Assembly (NCBI GenBank): GCA_963803015.1
Contig: CAWDKV010000003.1
Coordinates: forward strand, 186,001-250,000
Direction: 5' to 3'
Origin: Berkiella sp963803015
GTDB taxonomy: Bacteria > Pseudomonadota > Gammaproteobacteria > Berkiellales > Berkiellaceae
DNA length: 64,000 nucleotides
Under the pieces are notes generated by a model that saw nothing but the letters and a program-made list of their open reading frames with translations, searched no databases and was not told where the DNA came from. Shown here piece after piece: positions 7,831 through 16,649 of this stretch (position 1 is the stretch's first letter; each line of letters starts with the position of its first letter). Both the position numbers and the translations under genes were made by a program.

Positions 7831-9225
7831 CGTGTTGACTCATGGGAAAAGGTAACCGGAGGCCCTCATCGTTGACTCACAATAGAGGTAACCGAAGTCC
7901 TCTCAAAATAATTTACACTCTGTATTTTCTTCCTGAATAAATAACCAACGGTCATAAAAGAACTCCTTATATTCGTTGACTCAAGTTTGAGGTAACTTTT
8001 GCATGCTTAAAAATCAGAATCAATTTCTTTTCAATCTCTTGTTTAAGTGTAAACGGATTCAATGTCTCATGAACAGCCTTTAATTTTAGTTTTGTTGCAT
8101 CATCAACATAAGTCGATTCAAGTACGCGCTCATAAGGTGTTCTTGGTGGTTCATATGATTTTTTATATTTGCTTCCAACACGTTCTTTGCTGAGCAATTT
8201 CATTGTTGGAATAAAATGATTTTGGTAAAGATTCCATTCTTTTCTATATAAATCATTCATCATTGTAACAACCAAATAGTTATCCAGCCTGTCATACCCA
8301 AACAGGTTGCGAACATGTGTCCAGTTTTTTTGTTCAACATGTGCGTTATCATTTTTCATATAAGGCCGTGAACGAGTAAATAAAACAGGTTTGTCTCTCT
8401 TTGTGAAATAATCATGCAAGGCATGGTTCATAAATTCCACCCCATTATCACTGTCAAATCCTAGTATCTCAAAAGGCAAAGCTACTTCTACATCACTAAT
8501 TTTTTCATAAACCTCTCCGCCTAATTTATTCCACATAGCACGGTTTTCTGTCCAACCTGTGCAAATGTCAGTCATTGTTAAACTCCAGGCAAAATTGCCT
8601 GCAATACTGTTCCCACAGTGAGCAACCGTATCAGCTTCAAAAAAACCAGGTTTTTGAATATCCCAATGGGTAAATTGAATCGGAATATGTGATTTTAACA
8701 ACGAGCCAGGTTTGGTTGTGCACCGCCCCTTGATTTTGTTTATTGCTCGAACAGGCTTGAGTATTCTATCAATCGTGGCGGGGCTAATGGAAAGAAGTTT
8801 TTGTTTGATTTCAGCATCTAGGGGACCATAAGTTGATTCATAGCTCGGTAACCACGCCCCTATTATCACCTTTAATTTTTTGCTACAGCACTGATCTGCA
8901 GCGAACCATATGCGCTTTAGCGGCACAAGTAAAGTAGATTCATTATAAATTGTCTTTGGTCCACTTTTTTTCTTTCGGATGATTTCTGATCTTTTAAGCA
9001 GCCTGATAGCGTATTTTCTGTTGTACCTACAAACAGCGCAAAATTCATCCAGTATTTTAATTTTTTCTGACCTGTCAGCATTCTTATAACGAAGAAAAAT
9101 GGCCAAAAGATAACTTTTTTTCTCTAAATACCCCATATTACCCTCCATTCCCTTGGTTACCTTAAATATGAGGCAACGACACGTTTTATGGAGGGCTTGG
9201 GTTACATTTAATATGAGTCAACTCG
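7831..9225 (-). mobile_element. Insertion sequence, copy 2 (1395 bp), DDE type
   Basis: Same element as 615-2009, in the same orientation, offset by exactly 7216 bp, with no difference noticed on reading. The flanking bases TG on both sides are compatible with a 2-bp target duplication of its own. The iterons recur at 7834-7856, 7871-7892, 7975-7996, 9156-9177 and 9201-9222. Because each copy has its own apparent duplication, the two are better read as separate insertions than as the ends of one composite transposon, although together they could mobilise the cargo between them. Confidence 0.85.
7967..9148 (-). CDS. DDE (rve-core) transposase of IS copy 2
   Basis: A 393-residue protein identical to the transposase at 751-1932, with the same Asp173/Asp234/Glu272 triad and the same overlap of its last codons with an end iteron. 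The frame is intact, so either copy could supply the enzyme in trans. It lies between the short ankyrin gene and the kinase gene and is transcribed away from the kinase. Confidence 0.9.
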   Translation of the reverse strand: MEGNMGYLEKKSYLLAIFLRYKNADRSEKIKILDEFCAVCRYNRKYAIRLLKRSEIIRKKKSGPKTIYNESTLLVPLKRIWFAADQCCSKKLKVIIGAWLPSYESTYGPLDAEIKQKLLSISPATIDRILKPVRAINKIKGRCTTKPGSLLKSHIPIQFTHWDIQKPGFFEADTVAHCGNSIAGNFAWSLTMTDICTGWTENRAMWNKLGGEVYEKISDVEVALPFEILGFDSDNGVEFMNHALHDYFTKRDKPVLFTRSRPYMKNDNAHVEQKNWTHVRNLFGYDRLDNYLVVTMMNDLYRKEWNLYQNHFIPTMKLLSKERVGSKYKKSYEPPRTPYERVLESTYVDDATKLKLKAVHETLNPFTLKQEIEKKLILIFKHAKVTSNLSQRI

Positions 9226-9399
9226 TGCCGCTACAGCCGCTACATTAACTGGAACTTGTGTTACCTCGCAAGAGTCATAAGGGTAAAAATCAAGGTTTTA
9301 AGTTGTTTTTTGAGAAAGCGTTGATATACATTCATAAATTAAATAATCCTTTTATGTTTTATGATAGTGTTTAATTATATTACTTAACGAGGGGATTGC

Positions 9400-11562
9400 A
9401 TGACACGACTAGTTGAGGGGTTACATGCCAAAATTAATCCGCAAGATTTAAAGCGTATAGAAGAAGGTTTTTTATTGTCTAAAGAAGAAGATGATCATCT
9501 TAGAAAATTTCTGCAAGAGAACCCCAATTTCAGAGGCAAGTTACCGAAAAGGTCTACTAAAACAACACAAGATAAACATCCTGATTCCCCCTATAGTCAT
9601 TCTATTCTTGTCGCTAATGACCCAGAGACTGGCGAAAGGAAAGTTTATGCAATTTACAATGAACTTGGGAAAGGTGCTTTTGGTAGAGTTACGTTGGCTC
9701 AAGATATTACAGAGCCAAAAAGTACAGAATGGACTGCAGTGAAGAGGCAGAGAATTTCAAAGACTAGTGACTCTGATCCTAAATATGTGAAATTTGCAAG
9801 TGCGGTTGAAAAAGAAAATACGACTTTACAAGAGTTGGGCGAACTATTGGGCGAAGTAACACGATCAAAAAAAATAGATGGAGAAGAGGATAAAGAGATA
9901 TTTTATTCTGTCATGCGTTTAGGTCATGGTGCTTCGTTGCAAGAAGCATTATTTGATTCTTCTGATTTATATAAATTACCGGAAGCTGATCTGAGGGCTG
10001 CGAGGGATGATGCAGGATTACAAAGGCGCATGTTAAAATTGATGGTGATGGCGCAAGAAGTAATGCGAGAAGTACAATTTATTCACGCTGCTGGGTATGT
10101 TAATCGAGATCTAAAAGTACCTAATGTTTTGTTCAACCAAGAAAACGGAGAAGGTAAAGTAATTGATCATGGTTTTGCTATCAAGTTGTCTGAAATTAAG
10201 AAGCTCCAAGAAGAACGTGAAAAACAGAAAGAAAAAATACTTGAAGACTTAGACAAAATTAATGGTATATTACCTGGCGTAGCTTCGAAATATAATCTTG
10301 ACGTAGATCCTGGAACTGATGAGGGACAAAAGATTATACTTAATAAGTTAAGAGAGAATAGAACTGCTTTGACAGAAGACGAGATATTTGTTCTTGATAA
10401 TTATGATGAGCTTATCAAAAAATATTGGGTATTAGAAGATGTTGAGATTAAAGGGACGGAGCCATATGTTGCTCCGGAAAGTCATCGTGGGGAATATAGT
10501 TTTGCTTCTGATGTCTATGCACAAGGTGTTCTCCTTCTTCATATATTAGGAGATTTCGTTGTTACATACGAAAATGATAAAGCAGCTATTGCTGAGAGTA
10601 TGCTATCTCTCGATTTTGAACCAGGCATTTGGAGCGTTATAAAAAATAACCTTGGTCTTGAGATTCCTCCGGAATTACGAGAGAGGATTAATTCATTGCC
10701 TGATCAAGATAAAGCTGATTTAGCAGCTAATTTGACAGCTTATTTTGAATTAGAAGAAAAAGCTACATTTCCTCCAGCATGGGAAGAACAAGGCTGGAAG
10801 CCTCTCATGGAAGAAGTGATGAAAATGGTATCATCCGATCCGGCGAACCGGCCTTCTGTTACGCATAGTGCAGATTTGTTTGCTACCAAGCATATTGAAT
10901 TGCTTCATAAATTGGGATTGCACTCACAAGCAAAATTTGCTGAGCAAGAAAAAAAATTGATAGCAGAAGAAATAAAATTGCGCAATCAACTACAGGGTGT
11001 AAGTACACCTGCAGAAAAAGAAATATTAAAAGATAAAATAGCTCAAATGAAAGAGTTGCGTCAAAAAGTGCATCATATTGTGGTTCAAGATCCTATTAAG
11101 ACACAAGATTTAGTTCTGCTTGCTGATGCTGTCATAGTGCAACGCGTGTTGGATGAAAGTAAACCGCCGCATTTACGTTTACCGTCTGCAGTAAAAGAAA
11201 TAGCTTTAGATTTGCAAGATAATATTACGAGCCTTTTATCCAAGGACGTGCAAAAGAAAGTAGCTGAGGTCAAATCTTTTGATATGGAAGAAAAACGAGG
11301 GAATAAAAGCCCGATGTTTGATATATGGCAAAGACGAGAGATTGCAAATAAAGAAAACAAACCACCCTCAACAGGGCCAACGGCTTCTAGTGGGAAACCC
11401 TCCCCAACTCCAGAGACCAAAAGTCCTATGCTTGAAATGTGGCGAAAGCGAGAGCAAGCCGATAGAGAAGCAAAAGCTAAGGCTGCCAGCCCGCAGGCTA
11501 CGCAGCTCAGCCGAAGTGCTAGCATACGTAATGATGATGGGAAGAATAAACCTAGATTATAA
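9400..11562 (+). CDS. Eukaryotic-type Ser/Thr protein kinase, candidate effector
   Basis: 720 residues; the ATG follows GAGGGG at the right distance. The kinase fold is clear: glycine loop GKGAFGRV (90-97), ATP lysine Lys115 (WTAVKRQ), catalytic loop YVNRDLKVPNVLF (Asp237, Asn242), metal-binding Asp256, APE at 358-360, and DPANRPS near 480-486. Oddities are Asn in place of His in HRD, DHG instead of DFG, and about 100 residues between DHG and APE instead of the usual 20-30. Residues 505-560 are a charged helical segment. The tail has two copies of a motif, KSPMFDIWQRRE (636-647) and KSPMLEMWRKRE (674-685). No signal peptide or transmembrane helix, unlike housekeeping PknB kinases, so a translocated effector is the best guess. 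Confidence 0.85.
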   Translation: MTRLVEGLHAKINPQDLKRIEEGFLLSKEEDDHLRKFLQENPNFRGKLPKRSTKTTQDKHPDSPYSHSILVANDPETGERKVYAIYNELGKGAFGRVTLAQDITEPKSTEWTAVKRQRISKTSDSDPKYVKFASAVEKENTTLQELGELLGEVTRSKKIDGEEDKEIFYSVMRLGHGASLQEALFDSSDLYKLPEADLRAARDDAGLQRRMLKLMVMAQEVMREVQFIHAAGYVNRDLKVPNVLFNQENGEGKVIDHGFAIKLSEIKKLQEEREKQKEKILEDLDKINGILPGVASKYNLDVDPGTDEGQKIILNKLRENRTALTEDEIFVLDNYDELIKKYWVLEDVEIKGTEPYVAPESHRGEYSFASDVYAQGVLLLHILGDFVVTYENDKAAIAESMLSLDFEPGIWSVIKNNLGLEIPPELRERINSLPDQDKADLAANLTAYFELEEKATFPPAWEEQGWKPLMEEVMKMVSSDPANRPSVTHSADLFATKHIELLHKLGLHSQAKFAEQEKKLIAEEIKLRNQLQGVSTPAEKEILKDKIAQMKELRQKVHHIVVQDPIKTQDLVLLADAVIVQRVLDESKPPHLRLPSAVKEIALDLQDNITSLLSKDVQKKVAEVKSFDMEEKRGNKSPMFDIWQRREIANKENKPPSTGPTASSGKPSPTPETKSPMLEMWRKREQADREAKAKAASPQATQLSRSASIRNDDGKNKPRL

Positions 11563-11643
11563 CTGATGGTATCAGCGTTTGACGGATAGCACTCAGCCTT
11601 CTCTGTACATGTCTTGTTCTGTGCCGGGATATTTTCCTAAAGA

Positions 11644-13335
11644 TTATTTAACCGTAGTTATCCATTTTAATATTTGTTCCTTAAGTATGGGCAAGGTAAC
11701 GGTTCCATTCTTTAATACCTGGTTGTGAAATTCCCGGTGGGTAAATTTCCCACCCAATTGCTCCTTGCTCAATTCTCGCAACTGCTCAATTTCTCGTTTG
11801 CCTAACATATAGGAGGTGGCTTGACCGGGTAGCATAATGTAACGGTCAACTTCGCTTTCTATTATTTCTTGCTTTAAGGCGGTATGCTCTTTTAAGTAAT
11901 CTATCGCATCTTGTCGGCTCCAATTCATATAATGAATACCTGGGTCGACCACTAACCGTGCGGCTCTTAATGCTTCATTGGAGAGCATTCCTAAACGAGC
12001 AATTTCGCTACTATATAAATGCATCTCATCAGCGAGTCTCTCAACATAGAGAGCCCATCCTTCTCCATATCCACAGTTCCACAAATATTGGTTAACGCTG
12101 TGTTGAGATTTGTTTTCTTGCGCTAAGGCTATCTGGAAATGATGTCCAGGGATTAATTCATGGAATAAGGTGGCCTCTTGATCAACACGGCTTCTTTTTT
12201 CAGGTTCAAAGGTATTAATGTAAAAAATACCCGGTCTTGTACCATCTAAGCTCGGTGGGTGATATTCCCCTGGCGCGCCTGTTTTAGCACGATGCAAAGG
12301 GTAGGGTTTGAGCACGCCTTCTGCTCTTGGCATCATGTCAAACCATTGAGGAGACTTGATTATCGCTCTTTCTAAGGCAGCTTGGTTATAGGCTAAAATC
12401 TCTTGCTCAGAGTGAAAGCAATATTTTGCGTTTTTTGTCTGATAAAATATTTGAGTAATATCATTTGTCCCAAACTCTTTTTGACCAATAGTCATGATTT
12501 CATTTCTTAGTTGGTCCATATATTCTAGACCATAGTGATAGATCTCTTCAGGAGAGATGTCTAAAGTGGTTTCTTTTTTAATTTTTGCCTGATAACAAGC
12601 TTTGCCATTTGGAAGTATACTTAATCCTATTTGTTCACGAGCTTGCGAATAGTATTCTTTTTCCAAAAAAGTCCCATAACGCGTTAAAGCGGGATATATC
12701 TTATTTTCAATAATGTCAGCAAATTGCTTTTTAAACGCCTCATTTCCTTCCTTTTTGGCGCATTCAAAGAATGGGGAATCGGATGCGGGTGTATTAATGA
12801 TAAGACGCAATTGTTTAATAACGCGCTCTACAGCAGGCTTTGGAGCGGAGTAACCTTGGTTAAGTCCTAAAGTTAAGTTATTTATTTCATCTTCAACGAT
12901 TTTGTCTACCGTTTGCCAACGCGTTAAAGCCATTTTCTGATATTCAAGGGTATGAGAAGGTTGCTTTGAAGCTACCATGCTAAGTTCGTTATGCCATCCT
13001 AAAAGAGGATCAATAGACCACAGTTCATTTTTACAAATTCTCTCGGTTATATTATTTTCTAAATGTTGTTTTAACAACAAATAAGTAATATGTTCAGAGC
13101 TATTGAATAAGTCTGCTTCATTCAATTGCTGGAGTTGCATTAAAAATTGATCTTCGCTTTCTTGCCATTTTTTACGTGCAGATAAAGAGTGATCAGTAAA
13201 TCTATCTAATGCTACCTCTGTTTTTCCCCAAAATAATCCTTGTTCTGGGAAATGATCAAAATAGGCCTTTTCATAGTTATCCGCGATGGTAATGAGTTGT
13301 GTTTTAGAAGAATGTGTCATTTTATCAGTACTCAT
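11644..13335 (-). CDS. DUF885-family metallopeptidase-like protein
   Basis: 563 residues, the usual size for DUF885. The zinc-binding signature typical of the family is present as HELIPGHHFQ, followed by the conserved glutamate region CGYGEGWALYVERLADE. These proteins resemble gluzincin peptidases; substrates are generally unknown. No classical signal peptide is seen; the start could be ATG at 13335 or the ATG five codons in. It is convergent with the kinase gene and lies downstream of the pyrB-pyrX genes on the same strand with a 60-bp gap, so co-transcription is possible but not required. Confidence 0.85.
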   Translation of the reverse strand: MSTDKMTHSSKTQLITIADNYEKAYFDHFPEQGLFWGKTEVALDRFTDHSLSARKKWQESEDQFLMQLQQLNEADLFNSSEHITYLLLKQHLENNITERICKNELWSIDPLLGWHNELSMVASKQPSHTLEYQKMALTRWQTVDKIVEDEINNLTLGLNQGYSAPKPAVERVIKQLRLIINTPASDSPFFECAKKEGNEAFKKQFADIIENKIYPALTRYGTFLEKEYYSQAREQIGLSILPNGKACYQAKIKKETTLDISPEEIYHYGLEYMDQLRNEIMTIGQKEFGTNDITQIFYQTKNAKYCFHSEQEILAYNQAALERAIIKSPQWFDMMPRAEGVLKPYPLHRAKTGAPGEYHPPSLDGTRPGIFYINTFEPEKRSRVDQEATLFHELIPGHHFQIALAQENKSQHSVNQYLWNCGYGEGWALYVERLADEMHLYSSEIARLGMLSNEALRAARLVVDPGIHYMNWSRQDAIDYLKEHTALKQEIIESEVDRYIMLPGQATSYMLGKREIEQLRELSKEQLGGKFTHREFHNQVLKNGTVTLPILKEQILKWITTVK

Positions 13336-13394
13336 AAATTGCTTAACGAGAGATGTAATGGGGAGATCAAGATGGTTTGAGTCAAAGAATAAAC

Positions 13395-14579
13395 CTAAGA
13401 TATAACTTTACCCTGCCTCAGCATTTGACTTACCACACCCGGCAATTCCCATCCTATAAAGGGGGTATTTTTACCCTTACTTAATACATTCTTTTTCTCT
13501 ACTGACCAATATTGCTGCGGGTCAATAATGAGCAGATCGGCTATAGCCCCTTGGCTTAATGTGCCGCAAGGTAAATTGAAACATTGTGCGGGATGAAAAC
13601 TGAGTGCTGCAATCAAGGTGCTGGGGGAAAGATTATATTGGTGAACCAGATGAACCCCTAAAGATAAAAGTGTATCGAGCGTGCTCATGCCAGGTGTTGT
13701 TTCAGCAAAAGGAGCGAGTTTGGTTAGAGAATCGAGAGGGCGATGATCTGAGCAAATGCTGTCTATGGTTTTATCTTTTACCCCTTCTAATAATGCGGTT
13801 CTATCTCTTTCTTGGCGCAAGGGCGGAATAACATGACAATTGGTATTAAAATCTGCGATATCATTTTCAGTTAAATGTAGAGAATGTATAGCAACATCGC
13901 AGGTAATGCGCAGACCTTTGCTTTTCGCTTCTCGAATTTGCTCCACTGCTTTGCCGGTGGAAAGGCACGTAAAATGTATTTGCGCTGCGGTTTTTTCAGC
14001 TAAAAGAAGGTGCTTTGCGATAGCAACAGTTTCGGCCTCTTCTGGTATAGAAGGTAACCCTAAACGCGTGGCGACAATGCCTTGATGGGCAACGCCACCT
14101 AACAGTGAAGTCTCTTGTGGTTGCACAATAATCGGCAAATTAAGGCTTGCTGCATAGGTATAGCAATGCATTAAGAATTTGAGATCTGTTATAGTCTCTT
14201 GCGCTGATAAAGCAATACAGCCTGCTTCTTGTAAGGCGGCATAGTCATTCATGCGCTCACCAGATGTGAGTGCACCAATGGAGTAAAGTGTCGGTTGTAA
14301 GGCGGCGGATTTGTTATTTCCCAACTTTTGATCTGTTGCCAAGCATTGAGAAGTTATGCCACGTTTTAGCGCGACCTCATGCTCAAGCGCATGACAAGTC
14401 GTGTCTACAAGTCCCGGAATAACCCATTTTTCAGAGGCATCTAAAGTGAGATCAGGCGTAAAATGGCTTGGCGCGTCACCGATAAAAGCAATTTTTTCGT
14501 TTTCAATAAAAACGGAAGTGATTTTGTCGAGTCCATTCGCGGGATCAATGAGGCGGCCGTTGCGTATCGCTATTTTCAT
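13395..14579 (-). CDS. pyrX: Dihydroorotase-like, probably non-catalytic ATCase partner (PyrX/PyrC')
   Basis: 394 residues of amidohydrolase (dihydroorotase) fold. The metal/substrate motif Asp-x-His-x-His-x-Arg reads D59-T-T-C-H63-A-L here, so the first metal histidine and the carbamoyl-aspartate-binding arginine are missing. A later SDHRP motif is retained. In pseudomonads an inactive dihydroorotase homologue encoded beside pyrB is required to build active aspartate carbamoyltransferase, and the gene order yqgE-ruvX-pyrB-pyrX here matches that arrangement. It starts 5 bp after the pyrB stop. An active dihydroorotase should therefore be encoded elsewhere in the genome. The structural role is inferred from family and context. 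Confidence 0.8.
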   Translation of the reverse strand: MKIAIRNGRLIDPANGLDKITSVFIENEKIAFIGDAPSHFTPDLTLDASEKWVIPGLVDTTCHALEHEVALKRGITSQCLATDQKLGNNKSAALQPTLYSIGALTSGERMNDYAALQEAGCIALSAQETITDLKFLMHCYTYAASLNLPIIVQPQETSLLGGVAHQGIVATRLGLPSIPEEAETVAIAKHLLLAEKTAAQIHFTCLSTGKAVEQIREAKSKGLRITCDVAIHSLHLTENDIADFNTNCHVIPPLRQERDRTALLEGVKDKTIDSICSDHRPLDSLTKLAPFAETTPGMSTLDTLLSLGVHLVHQYNLSPSTLIAALSFHPAQCFNLPCGTLSQGAIADLLIIDPQQYWSVEKKNVLSKGKNTPFIGWELPGVVSQMLRQGKVIS

Positions 14580-14584
14580 CTTAT

Positions 14585-15544
14585 TTAATTCACCCTTGAT
14601 TCCATTAATTGCGAAAGAATGGCCATGCGCATCGCTATGCCATTGTTGACTTGTTTTAACATCAAAGCATTGGGCGATTCAATAATTTCAGAGCCAATTT
14701 CCACTCCTCTGTTCATCGGGCCCGGGTGTAAAATCAAGGCGTTAGGCTTAGCCATTTTTAAAACATCAGGCGTTAAGCCATAGCGCTGATAATAAGCATT
14801 TTCATCTGGGATAAGTCCATTTTCCATCCGCTCCTTTTGTAGCCGTAAGACGATAATCACATCGACATCTTTTAAGCCTTGCGTGAGCGAATGATAAGGC
14901 GTGACGCCCAATTGTTCAATAAAAGGTGGCAGTAACGTAGGAGGGGCAATCACTCTGATATCGGCCGTCCCTAAAATAGAAAAAGCGTGGATTTGAGAGC
15001 GCGCCACTCTAGAGTGCAAAATATCGCCAATAATCGCAATACTTAAATTGGGAAAGTCTACTTGTTGCTGATAGAGGGTAAACATATCTAATAAGGCTTG
15101 GCTAGGATGGGCATGACAGCCATCTCCTGCATTAACCACAGCCATTCTGGAAGAAAGCGTTTTAACCACAAAATGGGCAGCGCCGGCAGCAGGATGTCTT
15201 AAAACCAAAATGTCGCACTGCATGGCTTGTAAATTGCAGACGGTGTCGATAAAGCTCTCTCCTTTGGAGATGGAGGCTTCACTTAGATTAATATTGACCA
15301 CGTTAGCAGATAGCTTTTTGCCTGCTAATTCAAATGTTGTACGGGTGCGGGTACTAGGCTCATAAAATAAATTGATCAGCGTTTTATCTTGTAAGTCATT
15401 TTGCAGCAAGATTTCTCCTTTGCTAGAAAAGAAGCTTCTGGCTTTTGTAAAGAGCTGCATAAAATGGGGACGTTTGAGGCCTTCAATAGAAAGCAGATGA
15501 GAAAGTTGACCATTTTTATCAAATTGCAGAGGGGAAGGGTTCAT
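14585..15544 (-). CDS. pyrB: Aspartate carbamoyltransferase catalytic subunit
   Basis: 319 residues. PyrB condenses carbamoyl phosphate with aspartate, the committed step of pyrimidine synthesis. The carbamoyl-phosphate loop FYEPSTRTRTTFELA, the VVLRHP-type segment (ILVLRHPAAGAAH), GDGCHAHPSQALLD and the C-terminal LILHPGPMNRGVEI are all present. No regulatory pyrI gene is adjacent; instead a degenerate dihydroorotase follows directly, the pseudomonad-type holoenzyme arrangement. An AAGGA lies about 10 bp before the ATG. The P-loop and active-site residues appear intact. Confidence 0.95.
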   Translation of the reverse strand: MNPSPLQFDKNGQLSHLLSIEGLKRPHFMQLFTKARSFFSSKGEILLQNDLQDKTLINLFYEPSTRTRTTFELAGKKLSANVVNINLSEASISKGESFIDTVCNLQAMQCDILVLRHPAAGAAHFVVKTLSSRMAVVNAGDGCHAHPSQALLDMFTLYQQQVDFPNLSIAIIGDILHSRVARSQIHAFSILGTADIRVIAPPTLLPPFIEQLGVTPYHSLTQGLKDVDVIIVLRLQKERMENGLIPDENAYYQRYGLTPDVLKMAKPNALILHPGPMNRGVEIGSEIIESPNALMLKQVNNGIAMRMAILSQLMESRVN

Positions 15545-15556
15545 CCAGCGTTGTCC

Positions 15557-15994
15557 TTACACAGCGTTTAACCAGGATTCTAAAATAAGTGCAGCCGCAA
15601 TGGCATCTTTATTTTGTTGAGAATGGGACAGAGGTGGCGTTTCTTTTAAACTTTGCCTTGCGGCAACGCTTGTCAGCCGCTCTTCAATGTAATAAACCGG
15701 TAAGGGATAATGTTGCTGTAGGCTTTCTCCAAACTGATGCGCAGCGATACTGGTGAGGGAGGGAGAGCCATCAGGCTGTAAAGGAAGGCCGACAATTAAA
15801 CCTCTAGGTTGCCACTTGTGAATAATATCATCGAGTTGGTCCCAGTGCGGGATCCCTTTTTTAACATGTAATGAGAGTAGGGGAGTGGCTGTTTTAGTAA
15901 TGGTTTGCCCGACGGCAATGCCTAAATGCTTGGTACCAAAATCAAATGCTAAATAAGTGCCTTCATCCGGTGTTCTATTTTTCTGTTTATGCAT
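15557..15994 (-). CDS. ruvX: Holliday junction resolvase-like YqgF/RuvX
   Basis: 145 residues with the RNase-H-like start YLAFDFGTKHLGIAVGQ, the GLPLQPDGSPS segment and the acidic EERLTS and DAIAAALILESWL motifs of the YqgF family. Family members act in 16S rRNA 5'-end maturation and were first proposed as Holliday junction resolvases. The ATG overlaps the end of yqgE by 8 bp, so the two are translationally linked, and pyrB follows after 12 bp. yqgE-ruvX pairing is common in gammaproteobacteria. Confidence 0.92.
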   Translation of the reverse strand: MHKQKNRTPDEGTYLAFDFGTKHLGIAVGQTITKTATPLLSLHVKKGIPHWDQLDDIIHKWQPRGLIVGLPLQPDGSPSLTSIAAHQFGESLQQHYPLPVYYIEERLTSVAARQSLKETPPLSHSQQNKDAIAAALILESWLNAV

Positions 15995-16553
15995 GGCCTA
16001 CTTGGGTGGACAGATAGTCCATATCAATGCCTAAAAGAGCGCCTGCTGCACGCCAGCGACTTTCTGCTGGAATATCAAAGAGCACTTGCAGATCAGCAGG
16101 GCTACATAGCCAAGTGTTTTGAGCGATTTCACGTTCTAGTTGGCCACTTTCCCAGCAAGCGTAACCTAGTGCAACAATAACGTCTTTAGGACCTTTGTGT
16201 TCAGCGATGGCTTGTAGAATATCTTTAGAAGTGGTGATACTTAAACTGTTGGTTAGACTTAAAGAGGATTCCCATTTATGCTTACCTGCTCTGTGGATAA
16301 CAAAGCCTCTTTCTTGTTGAACGGGGCCGCCTGCTAAAACGGGCATTTGGGATAGAAATTGATCATCTGTTTTAATGTTCATGTTATTCAAGACATCCCC
16401 TAAATGAATATTGAGGGGTAAATTAACGACAATGCCCATGGCACCTTCAGGTGAATGTTCACAGATATAAATAACAGAGTGGGTAAAAAGGGGATCAGCC
16501 ATGCTCGGCATTGCTATAAGAAAGTGATCACGTAAAGATGTATAGTCACCCAT
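15987..16553 (-). CDS. yqgE: UPF0301 (YqgE/AlgH) family protein
   Basis: 188 residues. It has the UPF0301 signature: FLIAMPSMADPLFTHSVIYI, GAMGIVVNLP, a central GGPVQQERGFVIH and the later ALGYACWESGQLE. The molecular function is unsettled; AlgH was linked to alginate regulation in Pseudomonas. A strong AAGGAGGAG precedes the ATG. It is the first gene of the yqgE-ruvX-pyrB-pyrX block. About 95 bp separate it from rsmE upstream, where no distinct promoter or terminator could be chosen by eye. Confidence 0.92.
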   Translation of the reverse strand: MGDYTSLRDHFLIAMPSMADPLFTHSVIYICEHSPEGAMGIVVNLPLNIHLGDVLNNMNIKTDDQFLSQMPVLAGGPVQQERGFVIHRAGKHKWESSLSLTNSLSITTSKDILQAIAEHKGPKDVIVALGYACWESGQLEREIAQNTWLCSPADLQVLFDIPAESRWRAAGALLGIDMDYLSTQVGHA

Positions 16554-16649
16554 CTTATACTCCTCCTTAGTGAAAAATCCAACCTCATCTTAAGTCATTT
16601 TACTACGTAATTTCTGTGGAAGATAGTCTACATATAACGGCTGGCGATT

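Noticed and set aside
615..9225. One composite transposon carrying the ankyrin genes
   Set aside because: Each IS copy has its own apparent 2-bp duplication (CC and TG), and the outer flanks do not match each other.
13395..14579. Catalytically active dihydroorotase
   Set aside because: First metal histidine and the substrate arginine of the N-terminal motif are replaced.
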